Assembly: GCA_045650565.1 (NCBI GenBank)
Contig: JAZRRG010000021.1
Span: forward strand, 1-9,420
Reading direction: 5' to 3'
Origin: SIG565 sp045650565
Lineage (GTDB): Bacteria > Bacillota > Clostridia > Oscillospirales > Acutalibacteraceae
DNA: 9,420 nt
The notes under the pieces are model-generated. The model did no database searches, was not told where the DNA came from, and saw only the letters and a list, made by a program, of their open reading frames with translations. Positions 1 to 6,473 of the stretch are shown here, in pieces. Each line of letters begins with the position of its first letter. Position 1 is the first letter of the stretch. The position numbers and the translations under genes were made by a program.

Positions 1-141
1 AAGCTTTTAGCTCTTTTCGATACCTGACGTATCTTTTTTGTCCTTGTTTACTCTCTCGATTTCTCTTAAGAATTGTCGGGTCCTTATTATTGTCGTTGTT
101 TAATTTTCAAGGTCCATTTTCGCTCCCGTTTTTTTGGGCGC
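1..141 (-). other. Leader of a leftward stable-RNA (probably rRNA) operon, running off the window
   Basis: This stretch has no open reading frame of note and lies directly downstream of the strong leftward promoter at 148-176. Read on the minus strand, it starts with GGGCGCCC near the predicted start. Positions 97-115 then read GGACCTTGAAAATTAAACA, which resembles the boxA antitermination element and the TTGAAAACT-type sequences found in Firmicutes rRNA leaders and spacers. A small hairpin (GATAC/GTATC, 19-33) follows. The 16S gene itself is not in the window, so the rRNA assignment is inferred from promoter strength and the boxA-like element. A tRNA cluster or another stable RNA remains possible. 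Confidence 0.55.
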
Positions 142-147
142 CCAATA

Positions 148-176
148 ATAATACCAAATGAAACCCCTTTTGTCAA
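148..176 (-). promoter_or_regulatory. Strong leftward sigma-A promoter, rRNA type
   Basis: On the minus strand, a perfect -35 TTGACA (171-176) is followed by a 17-bp spacer and a -10 TATTAT (148-153). The three bases before the -10 are TGG, giving an extended -10. The expected start falls on a run of three G residues (141-143), as in Bacillus rRNA promoters whose activity follows GTP levels. The DNA upstream of the -35 is very T-rich on the plus strand, like an UP element. There is no protein gene downstream within the window. Confidence 0.85.
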
Positions 177-220
177 GCACTTTTTAAAACTTTTTTTGAT
201 ATTTTTTTACTATTTTTTTC
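177..220 (-). promoter_or_regulatory. Phased A/T-tracts upstream of the rRNA-like promoter (UP element or curved DNA)
   Basis: Four T-runs on the plus strand (181-185, 191-197, 202-208, 213-219) have centres near 183, 194, 205 and 216, a regular step of about 11 bp, close to one helical turn. They end 5 bp before the -35 box. Phased A-tracts of this kind bend DNA and can contact the RNA polymerase alpha subunit. The role as an UP element is inferred from position and composition. Confidence 0.55.
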
Positions 221-280
221 TATCACAATATATGGTGGTTTAAAACGGCCTTTTATACTATTTTTTTGCGCCAAAAGCAC

Positions 281-305
281 AAAAAACCCGCAGAAAACCT
301 GCGGG
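281..305 (-). terminator. Intrinsic terminator of the ABC transporter operon
   Basis: On the minus strand, CCCGCAG, a 5-nt loop and CTGCGGG form a perfect 7-bp stem, followed by six T residues (281-286). It begins 26 nt after the stop codon of the second ABC gene, so it should end that transcript. It also separates the operon from the leftward rRNA-like promoter at 148-176. Confidence 0.9.
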
Positions 306-331
306 CTATACATTATATATATAATAGGGAG

Positions 332-2263
332 TTATTCGAGCTCGAAAGCGCCGGTGTAAAGCTGGTAATATGTTCCCTTTTCGTTTATTAGCTTTTCGTG
401 GTTGCCTCGCTCAATTATTCTACCTTTTTCAAGCACCATTATAACATCCGAATTTTTAACGGTTGATAAACGGTGTGCTATAACAAATACCGTTCTGCCC
501 TCCATTAGCTTATCCATACCACGCTGCACTACTGCTTCGGTACGGGTGTCTATCGAGGAGGTTGCCTCATCCAATATCATAACAGGCGGGTCGGCAACTG
601 CGGCACGGGCAATAGCGATTAACTGCCGCTGACCTTGCGATAAATTGGCTCCGTTGCCCGACAGTTCCGTTTGATAGCCCTGCGGCAGCTTCGATATAAA
701 GTCATCCGCACCCACAAGACGTGCCGCCTCGACACACTCACTGTCGGTAGCATCGAGACGTCCGTACCGAATATTCTCAAGCACCGTGCCCGTAAACAAA
801 TTTGTATCCTGAAGCACTATGCCGAGCGAACGGCGAAGGTCGGACTTTTTGATTTTGTTAATGTTAATTCCGTCATACCGAATTTTACCGTCGGCAATAT
901 CGTAAAACCTATTTATTAGGTTGGTTATAGTGGTTTTACCCGCACCCGTAGCGCCAACAAAGGCAACCTTTTGTCCGGGCTGAGCATAAACCGTTACATT
1001 ATGAAGCACGGTTTTTTCGGGCACATAGCCGAAATCCACATCAAACAGCCGCACATCTCCGCAAACCTTGGTGTAGGTGAGTGTGCCATCGCTGTGTGGA
1101 TGGCGCCAAGCCCAGTTTCCTGTTCTCTCGGCGCATTCTGTTATGGTGCCATCATCAGCAATTTTGCAATTAACCAGCGTTACATAGCCATCATCGGTTT
1201 CTGCGTTTTCATCCATAAGCTCAAAAATGCGCTCGGCACCCGCCATACCCATAACGATAGAATTTATTTGCTGGGTTGCCTGATTTATGTTTGCGGTAAA
1301 TTGCTTTACCATATTGAGAAACGGTACGACAATGCTAACGCCGATAGCCATACCTGACAGCGATATATTGGGCGCATTTGTAACCACCAAAATACCGCCA
1401 ACCACCGCAATACATACATATAATATGTTGCCTATGTTCATATTGATAGGTCCTAACATATTGGCGTATGCGTGGGCACGGTAAGCATCGTTAAAGAGCT
1501 GGTTGTTGATTTTTTCGAACTCATCGGTGATTTTTTCTTCGTGGCAGAAAACCTTTACAACCTTTTGACCGTTCATCATTTCCTGAACAAAGCCCTCGGT
1601 TTTGCCGACCGCTTTTTGTTGGCGCATAAAGTATTTTGCACTGCCGCCGCCAACCTTTTTTGTAATAAGCGATATAAGCAGCACTCCGCCGACAGCAACT
1701 AATGTTAACCAAACGCTAAAATACAGCATAATGCTAAAGACGCAAAGTGCAATAGACGCCGACTGCAAGAGCGAGGGTAACGACTGCGACACTAACTGAC
1801 GGAGTGTGTCAATATCATTTGTATAGCGGCTCATAATATCGCCGTGCTTATTTGTATCAAAATACCTAATCGGCAAATTTTGCATGCCGCCGAACATAGC
1901 GCAGCGCATTCTATTTAAAAATCCGTGTGTTATATATGCCATAAGCTGTGTATGAACGGTTATTGCAATAATTGATAGCACATAAAGAGAAATGAGTATC
2001 ATTACCTTTGATACTATTTCGGGCTTTGCTGATGCCCAGTCGCCCGTTTGATACCACTTTTGTATAGTTTCTATTACCTTTTGTATAAACAGTCCCGGTA
2101 TTGCAGAGGTAACGGCCGAAAACAATATACACACACAGGTAATGGGCGCTAAAACGGGGTAAAAGCCGAATAACATTTTTACGGTGCGACCAAGTGTTTT
2201 AATGTTTAGTTTTTTGCCCTCTGGACGCATATTCCCGGGAGAATTTCTATTTCCTGGCGCCAT
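332..2263 (-). CDS. ABC exporter subunit 2 (fused permease and ATPase, catalytically competent half)
   Basis: This is a membrane half-transporter of the type IV exporter (MDR) class, expected to pair with the gene just upstream to export drugs, lipids or peptides; the substrate cannot be read from sequence. With the start at 2263 it has 643 residues. The N-terminus is short and rich in Pro, Gly and Asn, followed by a six-helix membrane domain (about residues 30-320) and the ATPase domain. Walker A is GATGAGKTT (437-445), the Q-loop Gln is at 485, the signature is LSQGQ (541-545, second Gly replaced), Walker B is VMILDE with the catalytic Glu (561-566), and the H-loop His is at 597. About 40 extra residues (about 354-404, containing NWAWRHPH) lie between the membrane and ATPase domains. 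Start choice: ATG at 2263 has GGGGGAGG 9 nt upstream and sits 1 nt past the stop of the upstream gene. ATG codons at 2272, 2284 and 2299 are in frame but have poor or no spacing. An upstream start at 2299 (655 residues) cannot be excluded. Confidence 0.95.
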   Translation of the reverse strand: MAPGNRNSPGNMRPEGKKLNIKTLGRTVKMLFGFYPVLAPITCVCILFSAVTSAIPGLFIQKVIETIQKWYQTGDWASAKPEIVSKVMILISLYVLSIIAITVHTQLMAYITHGFLNRMRCAMFGGMQNLPIRYFDTNKHGDIMSRYTNDIDTLRQLVSQSLPSLLQSASIALCVFSIMLYFSVWLTLVAVGGVLLISLITKKVGGGSAKYFMRQQKAVGKTEGFVQEMMNGQKVVKVFCHEEKITDEFEKINNQLFNDAYRAHAYANMLGPINMNIGNILYVCIAVVGGILVVTNAPNISLSGMAIGVSIVVPFLNMVKQFTANINQATQQINSIVMGMAGAERIFELMDENAETDDGYVTLVNCKIADDGTITECAERTGNWAWRHPHSDGTLTYTKVCGDVRLFDVDFGYVPEKTVLHNVTVYAQPGQKVAFVGATGAGKTTITNLINRFYDIADGKIRYDGININKIKKSDLRRSLGIVLQDTNLFTGTVLENIRYGRLDATDSECVEAARLVGADDFISKLPQGYQTELSGNGANLSQGQRQLIAIARAAVADPPVMILDEATSSIDTRTEAVVQRGMDKLMEGRTVFVIAHRLSTVKNSDVIMVLEKGRIIERGNHEKLINEKGTYYQLYTGAFELE

Positions 2264-2280
2264 ATTACTCATCCTCCCCC
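2264..2280 (-). promoter_or_regulatory. Ribosome binding site deciding the start of ABC subunit 2
   Basis: The minus strand reads GGGGGAGG (2273-2280) inside the last codons of subunit 1, then 9 nt to ATG at 2263. The stop TAA of subunit 1 (2265-2267) lies in that gap, so the second gene is probably translated by coupling to the first. Of the four in-frame ATGs here, only this one has good spacing. Confidence 0.7.
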
Positions 2281-4004
2281 GCATGAATTTGTTGCTCATA
2301 AACCTCTCTATAAATAGAGCTTTCCTTAAGCAGCTGTTTATGTGTGCCGATAGCCGAAATTTCGCCCGAATCCATAACGATAATCATATCGGCATCCATA
2401 ACCGACGAAATACGCTGGGCAATGATAATTTTTGTGGTTTCGGGAACAAAGTTTTTAAGCTCGTTTCTAATTTGAGCATCGGTCCTTGTGTCCACCGCAC
2501 TGGTAGAGTCATCAAGTATTAAAACCTTTGGGTTTTTAAGCAATGCCCTTGCGATACAAAGACGCTGTCTTTGTCCGCCCGATACATTTGTACCGCCCTG
2601 CTCAATATAGGTATCGTACCCATCGGGGAACGACCTTATAAACTCATCGGCGTTTGCCATTCGACACGCTTCCATTATTTGCTCATCGGTTGCGTTTTCG
2701 TCGCCCCAACGCATATTCTCCTTAATGGTACCCGAGAAAAGCTGATTCTTTTGCAAAACAAACGCCACCGCATCACGCAGTACCTTAATATTATACTCTC
2801 GAACATCTACGCCGCCCACCAATACCGAGCCGTCGTTTACATCATAAAGGCGGGGTATTAACTGGGTAAGTGTTGATTTGCTTGAGCCCGTGCCGCCGAT
2901 AATACCAACCATTAGTCCCGAATCGATATGTAAATTGATGTTTTTAAGTGCAAGATTATTTTTATTACGGGCATAGCTATAGTTTACATTTATAAAATCA
3001 ATAGAGCCATCCTTAACCTGTATATCCGTGTTTTCTGGGGATACAATAGCGGGGGTTTCATCCAGCACCTCACAAATACGCTTCATGCTTTCAAGAGATA
3101 AGGTAAGCATTACATAAATCATAGAAAGCATCATAAGTGACATAAGTATCTGCATACCGTAGGTGAGCATTGCCGAAATTTGACCGACATTTACAATGGT
3201 GCCTCGTGAGGTAATTGCCATCATCGAGCCGACAAGCAGCACGAATGCCATATTAAAATAACTGCAAAACTGCATAAGCGGCATATTAAAGGCAACTATG
3301 CGTTCGGCCTTTGTAAAATCACCGCATATATCCTCTGCTGCACGGTTGAACTTCTCTTTTTCATATTCCTCTCGTGAGAAGCCCTTTACCACACGAATAC
3401 CCATAACATTTTCTTCGATTGACTCATTCAAACGGTCATATTTTTTGAAAACACGTCGAAAAGCAGGCATTGCCTTGCGTGCAACCATAATTAAACCGAA
3501 AACGAGTATCGGCACCACAACCACAAAGGTTGTAGCAAGTGCACCGCCCATTTTATAAGCCATTGTTATAGAAAAAATAAACATAAGCGGACTGCGAATT
3601 GCGGTGCGAATAAGCATCATATACGACATTTGCACATTAGTTACATCGGTTGTAAGGCGGGTTACAAGGGATGAAGAGGAAAATTTATCAATGTTCTCAA
3701 ATGCAAAGGACTGCACCGCACTAAATAAATCGTTCCTTAGGTTTTTAGCAAAGCCCGCAGACGCCTTGGCACAGGTAAGCCCTGCCACACCACCGCAGGT
3801 TAATGACACTATTGCCATACCAACGAGAAAAAGACCCGTCTTGGCAATCTCGCTGACAGGGGAACCCGCACTTATATTATTGATTAGATTTGCCGTGATA
3901 AAGGGGATTAAGCACTCAATACCTGCTTCGCCAACCATAAGAAAAAGCGTAATTATGCTCGGTGCTTTGTATTCACGAATGCTTTTTGCTAATTTTTTAA
4001 TCAT
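2265..4004 (-). CDS. ABC exporter subunit 1 (fused permease and ATPase, degenerate half)
   Basis: This is the first gene of the exporter operon, 579 residues, the normal length for a half-transporter. Membrane segments fall at about residues 15-37, 57-78, 138-175 and 245-300, followed by the ATPase domain. Walker A is GGTGSSKST (370-378), the Q-loop Gln is at 418, and the signature VSGGQ (474-478) is intact. Walker B is VLILDD (494-499), with Asp499 where the catalytic Glu should be, and the H-loop position holds Gln (530) instead of His. These two changes mark the degenerate-site subunit of heterodimeric exporters such as TM287/288, BmrCD and LmrCD. Its intact signature should complete the working site formed with subunit 2. 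The ATG at 4004 has only a weak AGAAG-type ribosome binding site about 8 nt upstream, but it gives the family's usual N-terminus. Multidrug export is the usual role of this class, but the substrate is unknown. Confidence 0.96.
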   Translation of the reverse strand: MIKKLAKSIREYKAPSIITLFLMVGEAGIECLIPFITANLINNISAGSPVSEIAKTGLFLVGMAIVSLTCGGVAGLTCAKASAGFAKNLRNDLFSAVQSFAFENIDKFSSSSLVTRLTTDVTNVQMSYMMLIRTAIRSPLMFIFSITMAYKMGGALATTFVVVVPILVFGLIMVARKAMPAFRRVFKKYDRLNESIEENVMGIRVVKGFSREEYEKEKFNRAAEDICGDFTKAERIVAFNMPLMQFCSYFNMAFVLLVGSMMAITSRGTIVNVGQISAMLTYGMQILMSLMMLSMIYVMLTLSLESMKRICEVLDETPAIVSPENTDIQVKDGSIDFINVNYSYARNKNNLALKNINLHIDSGLMVGIIGGTGSSKSTLTQLIPRLYDVNDGSVLVGGVDVREYNIKVLRDAVAFVLQKNQLFSGTIKENMRWGDENATDEQIMEACRMANADEFIRSFPDGYDTYIEQGGTNVSGGQRQRLCIARALLKNPKVLILDDSTSAVDTRTDAQIRNELKNFVPETTKIIIAQRISSVMDADMIIVMDSGEISAIGTHKQLLKESSIYREVYEQQIHAGEDE

Positions 4005-4037
4005 TTTGCTACTTCTTTCATATATTGATTACTTAAT

Positions 4038-4066
4038 ATTATAAGACTATTTTTTATTCATATCAA
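4038..4066 (-). promoter_or_regulatory. Promoter of the ABC exporter operon
   Basis: On the minus strand, -35 TTGATA (4061-4066, five of six consensus bases) is followed by a 17-bp spacer and a perfect -10 TATAAT (4038-4043). Transcription should start near 4031, giving a leader of about 27 nt before the ATG at 4004. It lies downstream of the pnp terminator, so the exporter is a separate transcription unit. Confidence 0.85.
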
Positions 4067-4082
4067 GCCAAAAATTGTTAAT

Positions 4083-4098
4083 TTTTTGTATACAAAAA
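4083..4098. promoter_or_regulatory. 16-bp perfect palindrome upstream of the ABC promoter, possible operator
   Basis: The sequence TTTTTGTATACAAAAA is its own reverse complement. Its core GTATAC fits the GT(N)AC-type half-sites of GntR-family operators. It ends 17 bp upstream of the ABC operon's -35 box and overlaps the T-tract of the pnp terminator, so part of the symmetry could be a by-product of that terminator. No regulator gene lies nearby in the window. Confidence 0.35.
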
Positions 4099-4130
4099 GG
4101 ACAGATAACGGAGCGTTATCTGCCCTTTTT
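4094..4130 (-). terminator. Terminator of the rpsO-pnp operon (bidirectional form)
   Basis: It begins 6 nt past the pnp stop codon. The arms at 4094-4110 and 4114-4130 form a stem of 17 pairs with one G-U wobble and a 3-nt loop, with A-runs pairing T-runs at the base. The leftward transcript ends in a T-run (4094-4098). The other side has seven Ts (4126-4132), so it could also stop rightward transcription. Confidence 0.92.
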
Positions 4131-4136
4131 TTAACA

Positions 4137-6323
4137 TTACCTTTTGTTTTTAAAGTTACGGCGGGGCTTACGCTCTCTTTTTTCGCCCTCGTCAGCATCA
4201 TCCTCAACCACCGCACCGTTGATTTCAACGAGTGCATCACGGCGGGAAAGATTGATTCTGCCCTGGTCATCAATTTCGGTTACCTTAACGATTACCTGGT
4301 CGCCAACGGCTACCACATCCTCAACCTTTTCTACACGCTTGACATCGAGCTTGCTTATGTGAACGAGTCCCTCTTTGCCGGGGGCAATTTCTACAAATGC
4401 GCCAAAGCTCATAATTCTTGTAACCTTGCCGCTATATACTGCACCGATTTCGGGGTCGTTAGCGATGGTTTCAATAATCATAACTGCCTGCTTTGCCTTT
4501 TCAATATCCAAAGCGGCGATAAATACGTGACCGTCCTCTTCAATGTTGATGGTGCATTCGCACTGCTCTTGAATCGACTGAATAACCTTGCCCTGTTTAC
4601 CGATAACATCGCCGATTTTGTCGGGGCTGATAACGGTTGTGAGCATCTTGGGAGCATACTTTGAAAGCTCGGCTCTCGGCTCTGCAATTACGGGTAGCAT
4701 AACCTCGTCCAAAATGTAGTTACGTGCCTTGTTGGTCTTTGCAAATGCTTCCTTAATGATTTCGGGTGTTAAGCCGTGTACCTTTAAGTCCATTTGAATT
4801 GCGGTGATACCCTTCTTGGTACCCGCAACCTTAAAGTCCATATCGCCATAGAAGTCCTCAAGGCCTTGGATGTCCACCATTGTCATAAAGTCGCCGTAAA
4901 CGCCTTCTTCTCCTGTGATAAGACCGCAAGAGATACCTGCAACGGGCGCCTTAATCGGAACGCCTGCCGCCATGAGCGCCAAGGTGGAGCCACAGATGGA
5001 TGCCTGTGAGGTGGAGCCGTTAGAGGACAATACCTCGCTTACAACACGAATAGCATAGGGGAACTCCTCAATACTGGGTAATACGGGAACAAGCGCACGC
5101 TCTGCCAAGGCACCGTGACCGATTTCACGTCTGCCCGGACCACGTGAGGGCTTGGTTTCGCCTACCGAATAAGAGGGGAAGTTGTAGTGGTGAATATATC
5201 TCTTTTCGGTCTCTTCATCAAGTCCGTCAAGCTTTTGTGCATCCGAAACGGAAGCCAAGGTTGCGACCGATAAAACCTGAGTTTGTCCACGGGTGAACAT
5301 ACCCGAGCCGTGAACACGGGACAACAAATCAACCTGTGCGTTTAATGGACGGATGTCATCTATACCACGACCGTCAACACGCTTTTTCTCGTTTTTGAGC
5401 CAGTCACGAACAACGTGCTTTTGAACAAGATACATAATCTCATCAAGCTTTGCCTCGTTGCCCTCAAAGCGCTCATCAAACTTTTCGTGAACAGCATTGT
5501 AGATAGGTAACAGAGCAGCATCACGAACCAGCTTATCATCGGTATCGAGCGCCTTCTTTACATCCTCAATGCAGAATTCCTCAATTTCAGCCATAACAGC
5601 AGGGTCGGGGTCGTTCGACTGGAATTCAAACTTCGGTTTGCCGATTTCGGCAACAATGCCGTTTATGAAGCCAACTATTTCTTTGTTTACCTCGTGCCCC
5701 TTCATAATGGCATCGAACATAACATCATCCGGAATCTCCGCACCGCCTGCCTCTATCATAGCAACGAGGTCGGCAGTTGAAGAAACTGTTAAATCAAGCG
5801 TTGTTTTTGCACGTTGCTCAAGGGTTGGGTTGATAACGATTTCGCCATCAACAATACCTACCTTAACGCTCGAAATGGGTCCTGCCCACGGGATATCAGA
5901 AATTGCTATGGCAGTAGACACACCGATAGCAGCTGCAACCTCGGGAGAGCAGTCGGGCTCAACCGACATAACGGTTGCAACAACCGAGCAGTCGTTACGC
6001 ATATCCTTCGGGAAAAGCGGACGAATGGGGCGGTCTATACAACGACCTGCCAAAACTGCTTTATCAGCCGCCTTGCCCTCACGGCGTGTGAACGAGCCGG
6101 GAAAACGACCTACTGCATACATCTTCTCCTCATAATCTACCGAAAGCGGAAAAAAGTCAACCCCTTCACGTGGCTTTGCCGAAGCGGTTACGGTGCAAAG
6201 CACCTGTGTTTCGCCATAGGATGCTAAAACTGCGGCATTGGCAAGTCCTGCCATTTTGCCTGTTTCTAATTTCAGCAGTCTACCGGCGAGTTCGGTTTCA
6301 TAAACCTTGTAGTTTTCAAACAT
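4137..6323 (-). CDS. pnp: Polynucleotide phosphorylase (polyribonucleotide nucleotidyltransferase)
   Basis: PNPase degrades RNA from the 3' end using phosphate, releasing nucleoside diphosphates, and can add tails in reverse; it works as a ring-shaped trimer in the cytoplasm. The product is 728 residues, normal length. In order: first RNase PH domain (about 8-140, with GRFPGSFTRREGK at 72-84), a helical linker domain (about 145-310), second RNase PH domain (about 313-540, with GSGMFTRGQTQVL at 339-351), KH domain (about 555-620, GKQG loop at 575-578) and S1 domain (about 626-697), then an acidic and basic tail. Asp490 and Asp496 in EDFYGDMDF match the catalytic Asp486 and Asp492 of the E. coli enzyme. 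The start at 6323 has GGAGGT 7 nt upstream and the family's N-terminus (MFENYKVYETELAGR). An in-frame ATG at 6374 lies inside the leader hairpin and has no ribosome binding site. It follows rpsO, the classic arrangement. Confidence 0.98.
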   Translation of the reverse strand: MFENYKVYETELAGRLLKLETGKMAGLANAAVLASYGETQVLCTVTASAKPREGVDFFPLSVDYEEKMYAVGRFPGSFTRREGKAADKAVLAGRCIDRPIRPLFPKDMRNDCSVVATVMSVEPDCSPEVAAAIGVSTAIAISDIPWAGPISSVKVGIVDGEIVINPTLEQRAKTTLDLTVSSTADLVAMIEAGGAEIPDDVMFDAIMKGHEVNKEIVGFINGIVAEIGKPKFEFQSNDPDPAVMAEIEEFCIEDVKKALDTDDKLVRDAALLPIYNAVHEKFDERFEGNEAKLDEIMYLVQKHVVRDWLKNEKKRVDGRGIDDIRPLNAQVDLLSRVHGSGMFTRGQTQVLSVATLASVSDAQKLDGLDEETEKRYIHHYNFPSYSVGETKPSRGPGRREIGHGALAERALVPVLPSIEEFPYAIRVVSEVLSSNGSTSQASICGSTLALMAAGVPIKAPVAGISCGLITGEEGVYGDFMTMVDIQGLEDFYGDMDFKVAGTKKGITAIQMDLKVHGLTPEIIKEAFAKTNKARNYILDEVMLPVIAEPRAELSKYAPKMLTTVISPDKIGDVIGKQGKVIQSIQEQCECTINIEEDGHVFIAALDIEKAKQAVMIIETIANDPEIGAVYSGKVTRIMSFGAFVEIAPGKEGLVHISKLDVKRVEKVEDVVAVGDQVIVKVTEIDDQGRINLSRRDALVEINGAVVEDDADEGEKRERKPRRNFKNKR

Positions 6324-6330
6324 AGTTTTT

Positions 6331-6350
6331 ACCTCCTGTTTTTTTGAGGT
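6331..6350 (-). promoter_or_regulatory. Hairpin that could mask the pnp ribosome binding site
   Basis: On the mRNA, ACCUC (6346-6350) can pair perfectly with GAGGU (6331-6335), the core of the pnp Shine-Dalgarno, across a 10-nt A-rich loop. The stem is only 5 bp, so on its own it would open easily. It may matter in combination with the long hairpin just upstream. Confidence 0.45.
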
Positions 6351-6356
6351 GTTTCC

Positions 6357-6410
6357 GTTTAGCAATAAATTCATAACCCGATTTTTCAGATTATCAATTT
6401 ACCGCTAAAC
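6357..6410 (-). ncRNA. Long leader stem-loop of pnp, probable RNase III target
   Basis: Read as the minus-strand RNA, arms 6396-6410 and 6357-6371 form 15 consecutive pairs (two G-U). After one G-G mismatch there are 9 more pairs (6386-6394 with 6373-6381, three G-U) closed by an AAAA loop (6382-6385). Two further U-G pairs are possible at the base. Every wobble is G-U in the mRNA and would be A-C in the opposite RNA, so the structure belongs to the pnp transcript. It ends about 20 nt before the Shine-Dalgarno. In E. coli and Streptomyces, a comparable stem upstream of pnp is cut by RNase III, and in E. coli PNPase then triggers decay of its own message. The same role here is inferred. Confidence 0.75.
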
Positions 6411-6437
6411 AACGAAAAACCTCTTTTTTAATATAAG

Positions 6438-6463
6438 AAGGCAGACCGTAAACGGTCCGCCTT
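6438..6463 (-). terminator. Hairpin after rpsO, possible attenuator or mRNA 3'-end stabiliser
   Basis: On the minus strand, AAGGCGGACCG, a TTTA loop and CGGTCTGCCTT form an 11-bp stem with one G-U pair, starting 10 nt after the rpsO stop codon. The following bases (CTTATATT) are only weakly U-rich, so full termination is doubtful. Partial termination, or protection of the rpsO 3' end, would fit its place between the two genes, like the rpsO terminator t1 in E. coli. Confidence 0.6.
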
Positions 6464-6473
6464 GCATACATAA

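Noticed and set aside
19..39. Possible rightward terminator (GATAC/GTATC then a T-run)
   Set aside because: The stem is only 5 bp and AT-rich, and no rightward gene precedes it in the window; it is better seen as a small hairpin of the leftward leader.
312..325. 14-bp AT palindrome after the ABC operon stop codon
   Set aside because: It consists only of A and T in alternating order, which arises easily by chance in this AT-rich spacer; no regulated promoter is next to it.
971..1357. Rightward open frame of 128 codons opposite ABC subunit 2
   Set aside because: Antisense shadow with no recognisable domain or start signal.
4086..4664. Rightward open frame of 192 codons opposite the 3' end of pnp
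   Set aside because: It lies wholly antisense to the S1/KH-coding part of pnp and the pnp terminator, its product has no family features, and it has no ribosome binding site.
5569..6135. Rightward open frame of 188 codons opposite pnp
   Set aside because: Antisense shadow of a strongly conserved gene; the Ser/Thr/Ile/Pro-rich product reflects the codon pattern of the opposite strand.
6324..6374. Upstream in-frame start for pnp at 6374
   Set aside because: The extra 17 residues would be encoded by the leader hairpin, there is no ribosome binding site, and ATG at 6323 has GGAGGT at 7 nt and the family's N-terminus.
6372..6400. Possible separate promoter for pnp (TTGATA in the spacer)
   Set aside because: At 17 bp the -10 position reads ATGAAT, a poor match, and the bases are already explained by the long hairpin.
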